A stretch of DNA of 64,000 nt from Siphonodentalium dalli (lineage: Eukaryota; Mollusca; Scaphopoda; Gadilida; Siphonodentaliidae), in the NCBI GenBank assembly GCA_032622095.1, contig CP136062.1, forward strand, positions 160,206,875-160,270,874, in the 5' to 3' direction. Shown in pieces: positions 20,923 to 32,532 of this stretch; the first letter of the stretch is position 1; each line of letters begins with the position of its first letter. The notes beneath the pieces are model-generated. The model did no database searches. It saw only the letters and a program-made list of their open reading frames with translations, and was not told the origin of the DNA. Both the position numbers and the translations under genes were made by a program.

Positions 20923-21385
20923 ATAACCCTTTACCCAACAAAACGGCCAAAAACGCCCAAATAAAGCTTCAACGGCCTAAAATATCTTCGGTCTGTCTCA
21001 ATAACACCATACAAATATGGATATCATTGGAACCGGCTCATTGACCACATTGTGATGGTTACAGTTATGCCCTGTGCCAATGCATTCTCTTATATATGTG
21101 AGTCGACCATACCGGTAGGTTGCCTCGTATATATAAGAGAATGCATTGGCCTAAAAAAAATCTTTTTTTACCATTTTTTCTTACATTCTTGAACAATTTA
21201 ATAATTTTTTTCTTACATTTTTTATAATATTTTTATAATATTTTTCTACATTCTTTGACAATTTTATCATTTTTAATATGTGTTAAGCCAATGCATTCTC
21301 TTATATATGCGAGGCGACCTATGGTCGACTCGCATATATAAGAGAATGCATTGGCACAGGGCCGTTCTGTTGGGTAAAGGGTTAA
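20923..21385 (+). mobile_element. TTAA-flanked hairpin element, family A (fullest copy)
   Basis: Left end ATAACCCTTTACCCAACAAA (TTAA decayed to ATAA), right end TGTTGGGTAAAGGGTTAA with TTAA at 21382-21385. The terminal inverted repeat is about 24 bp, with GCCGTT next to TGTTGGG. Two hairpins (21076-21150 and 21287-21355) flank an AT-rich spacer. No reading frame for a transposase. Confidence 0.8.
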
Positions 21386-22097
21386 AAGTGCGGGTAGTCC
21401 AAAAATCATTCCTCCTCGCCTAGCTGTGTACACCAAGAACTCATTACTCGCACTTGTTACCCCCACTTTCAAGCCCTAATCTCACAACCCCTTGACCCTT
21501 GACATTGACCAATCAAATTGGAGACCCACAACAAACAGCATAAAAGGCGAGCAAATTCCTCAACAATCCAAAGGGAAAATTTTGTCCTGAAGAAGTTAAA
21601 CCATAATAAAATCCCTAGACCATTATAACAGGTTATCTGAGTGCTAAAGAAAATCTCTGTTAAACCATAATAAAATCCCTAGACCATTATAACAGGTTAT
21701 AAATCCCTAGACCATTATAACAGGTTATCTGAGTGCTAAAGATCTTCTCTGGAGATTTTTTACTCGAATCTTTGCCCAATGCGTATTTATACTGGCACGA
21801 AATCTTGAATTATTATTCTTCTTAAATTTATTGCTTCCTCATGATAATATGAAAAGCAGTCCCCATCAAAAGATTCTTAATTTCTTTATTGATGGACGTA
21901 CTCTTTTTTTCGTTGATGAGTGGTTATAAATGACTTGATGAATTTTTTGTCTGAGGCACCACTGATTACAGACATGTAATTTCCTGCATCTGAGACATAC
22001 CATCATTATATATCCTTAGAACGGAGGAGGAAGACGGTGTGTATGTATAAAGTACTAGCTGACAGTCTGTTAGGCTAAAGAAAATTATATGTCTGAT
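21386..22097. repeat. Intronic stretch with a short duplication
   Basis: TAAACCATAATAAAATCCCT and the following bases are repeated around 21598-21735 in two full copies plus a partial third. Nothing else is recognised. Confidence 0.6.
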
Positions 22098-22254
22098 TAA
22101 CCCTCTCATGAGGTTCATTACGGGAGCTGCGCTGGTGCAGCATTAATGATCATGTGCCAGTGCATTCTCTTATGTATGTGAGTCTCCCATAGGAGAATGC
22201 ATTGGCACAGGGTTTTCGCAAAATTTCAGGAAGCTCCAGTCTTGGAAGGGTTAA
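22098..22254 (+). mobile_element. TTAA-flanked hairpin element, family C, short copy
   Basis: TTAA at 22098-22101 and 22251-22254. It contains a collapsed hairpin (22156-22206) and the tail TTTTCGCAAAATTTCAGGAA. Its right TTAA is also the left TTAA of the next copy. Confidence 0.75.
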
Positions 22255-22527
22255 CCCTTTCATGTTCATATGAGGTTCATGATGGGAGCTGTGCTGGTGC
22301 AGCATTAAAGATCCTGTGCCAGTGCATTCTCTTATATATGCGAGTCTCCCATAGGGAGCCTATCATATATAAGAGAATGCACTGGCTTACATGGTCAAGG
22401 CAAATGTTAGGCCAATGTATTCTCTTCTATATGCGAGGCTCCCTATGGGAGACTCGCATATATAAGAGAATACATTGGCACAGGGTTTTCGCAAAATTTC
22501 AGGAAGCTCTGGTCATGGAAATGTTAA
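22251..22527 (+). mobile_element. TTAA-flanked hairpin element, family C, long copy
   Basis: TTAA at 22251-22254 and 22524-22527. It carries two hairpins (22318-22386 and 22411-22479) and the same tail as its neighbour. The stem apex is GTCTCCCATAGGGAG, unlike the GTCGACC apex of families A and B. Confidence 0.78.
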
Positions 22528-24585
22528 AAGTCAGAAAAACTTATGGTTGGTAGGTAGACTTAAAGATGGTCCATCTCTTCTGGGACACAATTACAACAAC
22601 AATGTAATTTTTATAAAACCCGATTTCAAGACTAAAATACCTTTTTATGTGTACCCATACCATGTATGGTACACATAACGCTGAAGTCCGGATCAACCAT
22701 CCGTCGTTCGTCCATCCATCTGTCAGTCCGTCTGCCCATAGACACTTGCTATCAGATTCGATTACTCGAATAGTTTTTATCGGATAGTGTCCAAAATGTA
22801 TGTGCATATTTATGATGACACACTCCTCACCTGTATAGTTTTTGGTGTCGATTGGTTGATCAGTTTATAAATTATTAACACTTTGCATCCACACATAGGC
22901 ATGAGCTATCTGATGCTGTAACCAAAGTATTTTTCGTCCGATTGTGTTCATATTTGATACGTAGGCTTATGATGACACACACCTCCCCTGTATAGTTTTT
23001 GGTATCGATTGGTTGATTGGTTTAGAAAATAATTAACTCTGCACACAAATGCTATCTGATTCATCTAAGCCAAACAATTTTCTTCTGAATGCCTCATATT
23101 TCTTACCTTGGTTTTTATTATCACATTCTTCATCTGTATGGATTTTGGTAAGGTTTAGTTAACTCTTTCCACTCTTGTTTTTAAATAGAATTCATCCAAG
23201 CTGTGAGGACTTAAATATTTTTCATCTGATCGACACCAAATTTGGTGCATGTGGTCCTCACCCCGAAATACAGATCAAGTTCGAATTTGGGTTTGATCCG
23301 ATATATTTTAACAGAGTTATGGCCCTTTATAATTCAAGTAACTGATAATGTAATTACATGTAATACACTGAGAATTTTAAGAGAAAGTCACATTCACAGA
23401 GCAGTGAATTATTAGATTCTATATTTAGCTATGGATAGGTACAGTTTATTGACATAATATACCAGTGCATGGCCAGCTAGCAGCACTTGTAGAGACACTG
23501 ATCTTATGTTAGAACAAAATTAACCCATCCATTCCATAGTTCCATCATATGATGTCATTGGAAATGATTAACCCTCTCCACACATCATATGGTTTTGATG
23601 CTTTTCATTTGATCGTTCTCTGATTCTATGTCCAGGTTGATAGTGATCCACTTTTCACTTGCATGGATTTTGGGATTAAAATTAAACCATTCCATCAGTA
23701 AGGATTTCTAAAAACCACCAATTGAATATTCATCATTAGAGGAAATGTCTTATTTTGAAATTCCCTCTATTGCATTTGGGGTGCAGGATAATAATAACGT
23801 TGCTTGTATTCTTAAGACTGACTTATTGTATGGGCTTCTAAATCCAATTACATGCTTTTATAGACTATTTTGTGTTGATCAGTTCATTAGTGTGGTTAAG
23901 ATTAATCCCTTGCTATCTGATCTGATAACTCAAATATTTGTCAATGATTATGTTTATATTTCATGTCATAGTTTATGATAACATACCCCTAAACTGCATA
24001 GAGAGGGTCATTTGGTTTATTTGGTTTAAAATATTAACATTCTCCAAAAATCCTGTTGACACAATGTGATAACTAAACATTTTTCACCCACTCGCTCTTA
24101 TAATCACATCCAGGTTAATCATGACACATTCTTCACTATAGATTTTGGTATCGATTGAATGGTTTTGAAAATATTAACCCTAATTTTAATTATATTTCTG
24201 CTGTTTATAGACTTGTATCTTTCCAATGATCAGTTTAAATAGAAGAAAATTAACCCACCCATTCCATAGACATACAATATGCTATCCAATGTAATGACTC
24301 TAATATCTTCAATCAGACCATTCTCATATCTCGCCTCTAGTTATCTCATAATTATGCATTAAAATATGTTATATCCAATCATTATTAATCATATTTTACC
24401 AAAATTATAACTATTTTATCTTTAACTGTTATGTATGGTGCTTCTGCCTGACTATGGACTGAGCTTAATTAGCTTTGTCACTCTATAAGACATATCTATT
24501 TTAGAGTGACCTAATAGGTTGAAATCGAATGCCATATCCATGTTCATATGGACGGTGCCCAATAAGTCTTATGCCACTTTTGAAC
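22528..24585. repeat. Intronic degenerate repeat region
   Basis: A poorly conserved unit recurs from about 22690 to 24170. Landmarks are GTATAGTTTTTGGTGTCGAT, GTATAGTTTTTGGTATCGAT and later decayed versions, each followed by a variant of AAATATTAACCC. Spacing is roughly 150-180 bp and irregular. No gene is seen; the frame at 23745-23978 has no family-like features. Confidence 0.55.
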
Positions 24586-25029
24586 TTAAAGGTACTCAAA
24601 ACGATTCGATGGTCCCCATATCATCCGATTCCAACAACAACAATTTTTTGGAAATGCTGCTTCAGTTATCAGAATCGACTAATTGCCCAAAAATAATGCT
24701 AACCACAGTCCACTATAGTATCAAATTGCCCAAAACCTGTTATTTATCAACATTTTGTTCATGAAATTTTGACAGTTTGTCAAATATCTGACACAAAAAG
24801 GCCACTTGATTTTAGAGTTATCCATCTTCATCTGTTATTTGGTCTTCTCATCGACTTTTACTGGGCCACTAAATATTCCAGGTGGTGAAAAATAATAGAT
24901 TTAAAAAATCAATATCTGCTCACTCTGAGCTTTGATGAATGGGTTCCTCGATTCAAATCAAATATGTTTTACCCCCAAAGCCAAATAAATAGTAACTGAG
25001 GGATGCTTGATAGGATTGAGTACCTTTAA
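24586..25029 (+). mobile_element. Family F element, complete, 444 bp
   Basis: TTAA at 24586-24589 (TTAAAGGTACTCAAAACG) and 25026-25029 (GGATTGAGTACCTTTAA). The two ends form an inverted repeat of about 13 bp (TTAAAGGTACTCA). This copy has no nested palindrome. Non-coding. Confidence 0.85.
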
Positions 25030-26067
25030 TAGTAAGGTGTGAATTGTTGAAAAAGTTGGTGTAAGGATTTATGAAAATAGCTAAACGCTATCGCCAAGGT
25101 ATGGGTTAAACATCTGCCGATAGTGATCGGCCTCTTGTTTGAGTACACACAGACAAAACTGAAGATTGGGTTAATTATTTGTATATAAAATTATATAGAG
25201 AGTAATCAATTGGTTCCGAGAATTACGTTAAATAATTCAAGAGAGGTGAGAGACGTCAGTAAGAAACGAGTGCGTGTTAGCACACAAGTTTCTTACCCAA
25301 ACGACTCTTGTCACGAGTGAATTATTGAACATAATTCTGGGAACTAATTGATTACTCTATTTATTACACTTCTGCATCAATTTGGTTCGCCAAATATGAT
25401 TAAAACACAAATTAATGCATGAAAGTCGCGATGTGGAGAAAGATCAACAATCGAAAATTCAGTTTAGCTCAGTAAGCGACGTAATGTCAATGAAGTCACA
25501 GGAAATGATATAATTCACTTGTACATTACCATTTTTAATTAACAGCGTTTTCAATGGAAATCGCGCATAGGAGTGTAATAAAAAGGTATAATAAAATGGT
25601 TTATTACTCCAAAATATCTGAATCAAAACTATCCCAAAAGGTTGTGTGTGTTATATACCAGAAAAAATTGAAATAACATCAAGATTAATTGATAGAAGCA
25701 TGAAATAACATCAAGATTAATTGATAGAAGCATGAAATAACATCAAGATTAATTGATAGAAGCATTTCTGGACAGGACTGTCATGTAGATGTCAGTCAAA
25801 TTTCACAACAATTTCACTTTTATTTTCTCTTAGGTTGTGACTGAATTGACTCAACATATTTTCCGAGTTTGAATTGTGCATTTGTTTGATATTATTTTCA
25901 CAGTCTGTTATCTTCAGGCCTGCACATTTCATAATTTTGCGTAACCTATTTTTCTTTCGCCTAGTTTGTGCCCTGGTAACCCATAGGTTCATTTTAGGTA
26001 ACCTCCAGGCAAACTGAACGGTCATTCGTTTGCCTCAAATTTGCAGGCTTGTTATTTTGTCAGTCTG
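25030..26067. repeat. Intronic stretch with a 32-bp triplication
   Basis: GAAATAACATCAAGATTAAT plus TGATAGAAGCAT is repeated about three times at 25670-25765. The segment 25089-25140 matches 1923-1971. No gene is recognised. Confidence 0.6.
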
Positions 26068-27209
26068 TTAACCCTTTGAACCCCAGCGGCCGGAAAACCG
26101 GCCGCTGCGTGAACCTCCAAATACCCTAGCGGCTGGTATACCGGCCGCTGAACCGGCCATTATAACGACCGCCACGTGTTTATAGTTTATAGCTATGCGA
26201 TTCAATAACAAATCGACGCCTAAACTCTAGTTATATATATATGAAATATAAAAAGCCTGTTCAAATTAGATTTATATGGTGAAGGGCCTTGATGGCATAT
26301 CAAGTTGATTTCTTCGCGCATGCGCAGAGCAGCGAAATGTGAAATAAATGGTTTATAGCGTACTTATGCACGACATACCCACTAATATATGTTTAAATGG
26401 CCCCATATACATCAGCGGTGGTCAGGGTGTGTATATGGAATGTCTACCCGCTTTGGTATCGGGTAGGAATATATGCGCATGCGCAGAACATAGGTTGTAA
26501 ATGACAAAAACATGCGTTTTAAGCGAAATGTGGTGTTATATATAGGACATATAGCTGCATCACAATTGCAGTTTCTTGCTAATGTCGGGTAGTTGTCTGG
26601 TAACCGTTACTAAGGAGAGATTGGGTGGCAAAGTGTCCTTATATTTTAATGATTATAGAATGGTCCATGCATAACATACATATGTATGCACAGTTTCAAA
26701 CAGGTGCCACCATTGAACATATGCAGCATTATGCGACTAGATATTGTATAAATTAAGGGAACACTACCACTTAATGGTTAGTGCAGTGGTGTCATCCGTT
26801 CATTTGTGGTACTTGATTAGCAACCGTTGCTACCCTTAAATAATGAATTTCATACATCTCTCTTAAATTCTTGTCGGATATATCTCAAATTTCACATTAG
26901 GGTATTATCGTCATCAAAAACGCAATCACTGGCATTGAGTCATAACATACCATGCTATAATTGCCTTTTCCAGTCAATTCGGGGTAGTTGCCTAGCAACC
27001 GTTACCAAGACGCTGCCGCGTGGCAAAGTCTCCCAATTTTATAATGATCAGTGATCAATGGGGGAGACCTGTGAAGTTTCATACCTGTGTCACAAATTAA
27101 ACATAACCAACATCATCCAACAAGACACTATAAAATTTAAAGGAAAATCCCACAAGGAGCCCAGGGTCAGGGTGTCGGTCGTGGTAGGGCGTCAGGGTTC
27201 AAGGGTTAA
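26068..27209 (+). mobile_element. Putative 1.14-kb TTAA-flanked element, family D
   Basis: Left end TTAACCCTTTGAACCCCAG with TTAA at 26068-26071; right end GGGTTCAAGGGTTAA with TTAA at 27206-27209. The ends form a ~15-bp inverted repeat with one base offset. GC-rich inverted motifs (CGGCCGGAAAACCGGCCG) lie just inside the left end. No transposase frame is visible. Only one copy is in the window, so the boundaries rest on the termini alone. Confidence 0.55.
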
Positions 27210-27337
27210 AGAAAGTGAAGATACAGTTTTCAGGTTAATGTGGAATTCTAATTTTAAATCGCAACATAAATAGAATAACTTGTGTCTGGTTCTATTTTCA
27301 GGCATGTTTATCATGAAGGTTTTTACCTTTATTTTAG

Positions 27338-27429
27338 AAAATGGATGGAACCATGCACACGCTGAGCCGAGCTAACTGGATGGAGCTACCCACGATGCCC
27401 TTTCAAGAGTGGCAGGCAATGCAACCCAG
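27338..27429 (+). CDS. OSGIN: OSGIN, third visible exon
   Basis: 92 bp, entering in phase 0 and leaving in phase 2. Acceptor TTTATTTTAG, donor CAG/GTTAGT. The translation begins KMDGTMHTLSRANWMELPTM and continues PFQEWQAMQP, with a final arginine split across the intron. It follows GGAWQ of the previous exon, as SIEGSMVTLS-type sequence follows GGAWH in the family. The small exon sits between two repeat-filled introns. Confidence 0.93.
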
Positions 27430-28358
27430 GTTAGTTCATCAATGAAAATTGATCAATAGGCGACACCAATTAAATTATGTGGTTTATGAACCCGCCGACA
27501 ACTTATTTTGACTGAAAATGCAAAAAAAAATGTGTTTTTTTTTTTGCACAAGCATGGTGTTCAGATCAGTAATAATAGCATGGGAAATGAGAATAATTGA
27601 GATATTACTGTATTTTATCTAGTTTTATTTGCAAAAACTTATTTCAACTGAATATATGAGATATGCATTCACGAGTGATCATGTGGAATAATGGCCAATC
27701 GGTATGGCCTGTTTAAAAAAAAAATTCCTGCTCCTCCATCAAGATATATTCTTCTCTGATGTTTGTCTAATAAACTTGCTGTTGGCTTAGGATAACAATA
27801 GTTTGTGCGGACAAAAAAAGGACATATCCCAGATTAGTTGCTCAGAGGATAACAATGGTTATATACAATCTATACCAGGCTATATAATTAGCCCATCTTT
27901 GAAAATTGATAACTTGGGGGCTGGCCCACCTAGAACTTTTAATACATGTGTACAATGGGTGTGGGGGAAGATACCCTCCCCTACCCCTCATCAGATTCCA
28001 TGAAACCCGTAATCCGTTGTCAGGTAATCAGCAATTGCTCTCCTGTGTATGAATAACAATTTATCTAAAGTTACACATGCTTACTTACTAAAAGAATGAT
28101 GATTAAATGCTAAAATGGTGTACTTTCTTAATCAAACTTTTTGACAACACTTTACTGCTTTGATATACATTGCCGACTAGACCTATTTCAGTTTTTGCTC
28201 TTCGCACCCGTGCGCATTTCCATAGTCCAACTTGCAATTTTTCAGTTATGTTAGTTCGTGTTTCTTTGTATTATTGTTTCAGTTTTTGTTTTGTCGATGA
28301 TCACATATTTTAGTTTTTAAATTTGGGCCAAAAGTTACTGAAAAATGGCCAAAGAAAT
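27430..28358. other. OSGIN intron, first part, nothing recognised
   Basis: AT-rich intron sequence. No gene, array or element could be assigned. Confidence 0.5.
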
Positions 28359-28800
28359 TTAAAGGTACTCAATCCAATTCGATGGTCCCCATATAATCAG
28401 ATTCCAACAACAAAATATTTTTCGATTAATTGTCCAAAAATAATGCTAACTACAGTAATGCCCTAAGTAATCGACTCTTTAACTACAGCAGAATTATGGG
28501 TAACTTTTCAGGATTTAGTCGGAAATATGGCTTGTTGCCATCCATCGGAAAGCTTTCCCCGAGAGATTTCCAATGAATGGCAACAAGGCATATTTCCAAC
28601 TAAATCCTGAAAAGTTACCCATAATTCTGCTGTAGTTAAAGAGTCGATTACTTAGGGCATTACTGTATAGTATAAAATTGCCCAATTGTTTTATTTATCA
28701 ACATTTTGTTCAACGTAATATGGTCGAATGAAATTTTTTTTTACCCCGAAGCCAAAGAAATAGTAATTTGGGAGCGTTATTTTGGATTATGCATCTTTAA
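28359..28800 (+). mobile_element. Family F element with its own nested palindrome
   Basis: TTAA at 28359-28362 (TTAAAGGTACTCAATCC) and 28797-28800 (GCATCTTTAA). The middle of F is internally deleted. The 213-bp palindrome lies at 28453-28665, at a different place in F than in the 14.6-kb copy, so the two insertions are independent. Confidence 0.85.
28453..28665. mobile_element. 213-bp palindromic element, second copy
   Basis: Termini CAGTAATGCCCTAAGTAATC and its complement, flanked by TA at 28451-28452 and 28666-28667. Near-perfect arms, same length as the copy at 14970-15182. A solo terminus (AGGGCATTACTGTA) also occurs at about 40836. Confidence 0.9.
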
Positions 28801-28857
28801 TAAATGGCCAAAAAAATTGTGGCCAAAAGAATTTCCCGGCCAGCATGAACCCCTGTG

Positions 28858-29088
28858 CTTGACTGGAGTTTCCTGAAATTTTGTGAAAACCTTACGCCAA
28901 TGCATTCTCATATACTGCAAGTCTCCCATAGGAAGCCTCGCATATATAAGAGAATATACATTGGCCTGACAATAATAGCCCTTGACCTTGTAAGCCAGTC
29001 CATTCTCTGATATAGATGCATATATTAGAGAATACAATGGCACAGGATCTTTAATGATGCACCAACGCAGCTCCTGTCATGAAATGGA
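28858..29088 (-). mobile_element. Family C hairpin element, inverted, decayed
   Basis: It reads GGAGTTTCCTGAAATTTTGT at the left (the family C tail in reverse), has two damaged hairpins (about 28894-28965 and 28993-29043), and ends GCAGCTCCTGTCATGAAATG. The TTAA ends are no longer recognisable. Confidence 0.65.
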
Positions 29089-29345
29089 TAAGATTATTTT
29101 ATCTATTTGTTTGTGGCATGGTATGGAAAATATTTGTGCCAGATATGAGGACTGCACAGTTCCACGGGAGAGAGTTGTTAAGGTTTTAATTATCTCCCAT
29201 CCGATATTGGCGCAATTACCTTTCTCGATCCCTTGAAAGTCTAGAATCCAACTTCAGAAAACTTGAAAATTGCCATGAAATGGCCTTGAATTTCAGAATG
29301 TAGGGCCTAAAAAACTAGAAAATTGTCACCCAAAACTATTCATTA

Positions 29346-29395
29346 TTAGCTCAACTTTACTTTGTAAAGTTTGCTTTACTTTGTAAAGTTTGAGC
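29346..29395. repeat. Palindrome with internal duplication
   Basis: AGCTCAACTTTACTTTGTAA pairs with TTTACTTTGTAAAGTTTGAG-type sequence at the right. TTTACTTTGTAAAGTTTG is present twice. A (GT)n run follows at about 29424-29440. Confidence 0.7.
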
Positions 29396-29459
29396 TATTG
29401 CCATGGCTTGGTATCCGTCGTTGGTGTGTGTGTGTGTGTATGTGATTCATCAACAATTT

Positions 29460-30830
29460 CCTTTAGCACAGGCTACAGGTCGTACCTTTGGTGGCATCAT
29501 TATAAAATTTGTCATAGCTGCTGACATTGACATGTAGATGGAACAAGTATTTTGGGGTCATTCGGAAAAAAACATGGCCGCCAGCATGGGCTACAGGTCC
29601 TACTGTTCGTTTGATCATCATGAATTTTGTCATGGATGTTAATATTGACATATAGATGGGAACGAGTAATTTTGGGGTCGATCGGCCATAAAACATGGCC
29701 ACTGGCAGCCATCTTGGAGAGAAAATATGCACAAATAATAATGAAGATGATAAAAGTTAATACAGATTAAAAGAAAATACAACAAAATCTATGCTAACCC
29801 ATCTGGAATAACTATCCACCACATGGGCTGAGTGCTCCTTGCCTGGGGAGGGCATATCCAATAATTGGCTGTCTTACTGCCCACCCCAACTAGTCATTAA
29901 AATAACACTCTGCTCTGTCTGGAAACTGCGTGGACCATGGTATATTATATAGAATAACTGTGGTCAATTATAAAATGTACAATTTGTATATAGAATCATT
30001 TAGAAATGAATTAGAAATTGGATTTTACTCTTTGAATGACTAAATCGTTTGGCATGTGCTACAGGTCGTACCGTTGGTCGGATCATCATGAAATATGTCA
30101 TACAATGACATGTAGATGGGAACGAGTAATTTTGGGGTCGATCGGCCATAAAACATGGCCACCGGCAGCCATCTTGGATTTTACTCTTTGCATCACTAAA
30201 TCGTTTGGCAGGGGCTACGAGTCGTACCTTTGGTCGGATCATTATGAAAGTTGGCATGGCTCTTGAAATTGAGATATAGATGGGAACGAGTCAATTTGGC
30301 GTCATTCGGCAAAAAAACATAGCTGCCAGTGGCCATCTTGGATTTCAAAATTCAATCCATTAGCACGGGCAACAGGCCGGAGTTTTCAACTGATCATCAT
30401 GAATTTTGTCATGGATGTTAATATTGACATGTAGATGGGAACAAGTCATTTTGGGGTCATTCGGCCATAAAACATGGCCGTCAGAATCCATCTTGGATTT
30501 TACTCTTTGCATGACTAAATCCTTTGGCATGGGCTACAGGTCGTACCTTTGGTCGGATCATTATGAAATTTGTCATGGCTGTTGACGTTGGGAAACAAGT
30601 CATTTTGGGGTCATTCGGCCATAAAACATGTCCTCTGGCAGCCATCTTGGATTTTACTGTTTGCATGACTAAATCCTTTGGCACACCCTACAGTCCACTT
30701 CCCTCAGCCGATCATCTCCTAACTTTATATTAATCTTGATATTGATCTACTAGATGGAAGCTATCAAATGTTTTTGAATTTCATTCGAAAACTTAGCCGC
30801 CAGCAACCATCTTGGATTTTACTTTATATA
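29460..30830 (+). repeat. Degenerate ~155-bp tandem repeat
   Basis: The landmark GGCTACAGGTCGTACCTTTG or a variant recurs near 29469, 29586, 30055, 30211, 30364, 30530 and 30683. Most copies are 153-166 bp apart. Each unit carries ATTTTGGGGTCATTCGG and GCCATCTTGGATTTTACT. An inverted fragment is at 15885-16080. It fills the end of the last OSGIN intron. Confidence 0.8.
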
Positions 30831-30955
30831 TATATCTCTTCATGTTGATAATCTAGTATTACTTAGACATTTCAACTTTCCGCATTCCAAGTTGAGCTAC
30901 AGTGTCATTGACACTTTAATTATTAATATTGTTTAAGTTCTACATATTATTTTAG

Positions 30956-31982
30956 GTCTGCATGTGACGATGTTAATAGTGAACGAGCATCCGTCCTCGA
31001 CGTAAAGAATTATTATCATGACTTCGTTCAGGAGAAACAGCTCCAGGACAACTTCATGGACGAGTATGTCGTTACATCTGTGCAGAAAGTGTTCAAGATG
31101 CGAAATGCTGTCGACAGCGAGAGCGGAGAGGTGATACCCTGCTGTAAAAATGTCAAACAAAATCACAAATATCTCTGGGAGGTCAGAGGTTATAAAATGA
31201 CCTGCGACCCCGAGGACCATGAAGGCGAGAATCCACAACGGGAAGAATTTTGCTTTGTGGCACCTTTTGTTGTGCTCGCATGTGGGACTTTTGATATTCC
31301 GAACAGATTAGGCATTCCAGGAGAAAATTTTCCGTGCGTTGCTCATTCTTTAAAAGATGTTGAGCAAATGTTACGTGATAGCAGTCTCGAGGCGAGTGAG
31401 ACGAATCGTGATTCCCAGGAACCAATTCTGGTTGTCGGTGCTGGTCTCAGTGCAGCGGACACGATAATAATGTGCTTAAATAACAACATTCCGGTTATTC
31501 ATTCATTTCGTCGTAAAGCACATGATCCAACAATCATCTTCAAAAAACTCCCGTCAATGATGTATCCCGAATACCACCACGTTCACAATCTCATGAAGGA
31601 AACGGAAGTCAATAATCTCTACCAGCCTCTTCCTGAAAGCCAGCTCCTGGAGGTGATGGAAGACAATAAAGTCCTCGTCAAAAGTAAATCTGGTGGCATC
31701 AACACGTTTGTCACATCGATGGTGTCGATTTTAATAGGATCGCGACCAGACTTATCATTTCTTCCAAACGATGGCAGAATGCTCGGGCTTGTTCCTAAAT
31801 GGCCGATTGACAGTAAACACAACCCATTGGATGTCGATCCGTACACTTATCAGTCGGTTCATGAATCGGGTTTGTTTGCGCTTGGACCTCTCGTGGGAGA
31901 TAACTTTGTTAGATTCGGTGTCGGCGGCAGCATGGGTATAATGAACTACCTCATCCGGCGGAAGGATAATAAGTGCATGTGA
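30956..31982 (+). CDS. OSGIN: OSGIN, last exon (NAD(P)H-binding and C-terminal region)
   Basis: Acceptor ATTATTTTAG. The first base completes an arginine codon, followed by 341 codons and a TGA. It reads DVKNYYHDFVQEKQLQDNFM, then VLACGTFDIPNRLGIPGE. After that come a second glycine-rich loop (ILVVGAGLSAAD), IPVIHSFRRKAHDP, LPSMMYPEYHHVH, ILIGSRPDLSFLP, DVDPYTYQSVHESGLFALGP and LVGDNFVRFGVGGSMG. All of these line up with conserved blocks of vertebrate OSGIN1, and the C-terminal GD is a typical FAD-contacting position in this fold. The exon is uninterrupted and ends where the family ends. No AATAAA signal stands out close downstream. Confidence 0.97.
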
Positions 31983-32059
31983 AAACCATTTATATTTTTA
32001 TAACAAAAAATCATAGAGGTTGTTCTTGTAAATTTGTATGTGATCTATCTCCAGTCTCT
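31983..32059 (+). other. Start of OSGIN 3' untranslated region (inferred)
   Basis: Sequence directly after the stop codon, up to the first transposon boundary. The 3' end of the transcript is not marked by a clear polyadenylation signal, so the UTR probably runs into the element below. Confidence 0.4.
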
Positions 32060-32532
32060 TTAACCCTTTCAGTGCCAGAGGCCGATCTCATCGGCCCTAA
32101 TTTACGGTCTGTAAAATCGGCCATAAATGGTTTTTTTAAATTAAAAAAAAATAAAAAATTTGGGTTGAATTTGTTTTGGGTATGCTTAAGCATGCTATAG
32201 CGAATTTAAAAACAAACTGGATAAAACCTTAGGGGCATGTTATAAATCAAAACTATCACCAAGTATTCATAGTAATAACTTTGATGCCCATGAAAAACGT
32301 GAGATTCCCTGGCACTAAACCTACAAAATAAGTCTGTTAAAGAATATAAGAAAAAATTATTAAAATTGTAAAAAATTGTAAAAAATAATAACAAATGATG
32401 AAAAATTGTTAGGCCAATGCATTCTCTTATATATGCGAGGCGACCTATGGTCGACTCACATATATAAGAGAATGCATTGGCACAGGGTACATGGGTTGAT
32501 ACAAAAATCGGACCTGGCACTGAAAGGGTTAA
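32060..32532 (+). mobile_element. TTAA-flanked hairpin element, family B
   Basis: TTAA at 32060-32063 and 32529-32532. Termini are TTAACCCTTTCAGTGCCAG and CTGGCACTGAAAGGGTTAA, an inverted repeat of about 19 bp. GGCCGATCTCATCGGCC lies inside the left end. One shared hairpin is at 32413-32481, next to the spacer GTTAAAGAATATAAGAAAAA, which also occurs in family A. It lies 77 bp after the OSGIN stop codon. Confidence 0.82.

Larger units (their letters stand above)
15233..31982 (+). other. OSGIN: OSGIN-type flavoprotein gene, 3' four exons (5' end not found)
   Basis: Four exons join in frame to 481 residues ending at a TGA at 31980-31982. Every intron has GT-AG ends. The protein matches animal oxidative stress-induced growth inhibitor (OSGIN1/2, also called OKL38), a flavin-monooxygenase-like family linked to oxidative stress response and growth control. 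Seen: an N-terminal GNGPSG nucleotide-binding motif, a DLEYLSEGLEGR block, GGAWQ followed by MDGTMHTLS, LACGTFDIPNRLGIPGE, a second Rossmann motif VVGAGLSAAD, and the C-terminal GPLVGDNFVRFGVGGS. Family members are roughly 480-560 residues, so only about 20-80 N-terminal residues are missing. Intron phases are 1 (entering), 0, 0 and 2. The two long introns (10.8 and 3.5 kb) are full of repeats. Whether it is OSGIN1-like or OSGIN2-like cannot be told by eye; invertebrates may carry a single ancestral gene. Confidence 0.93.
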
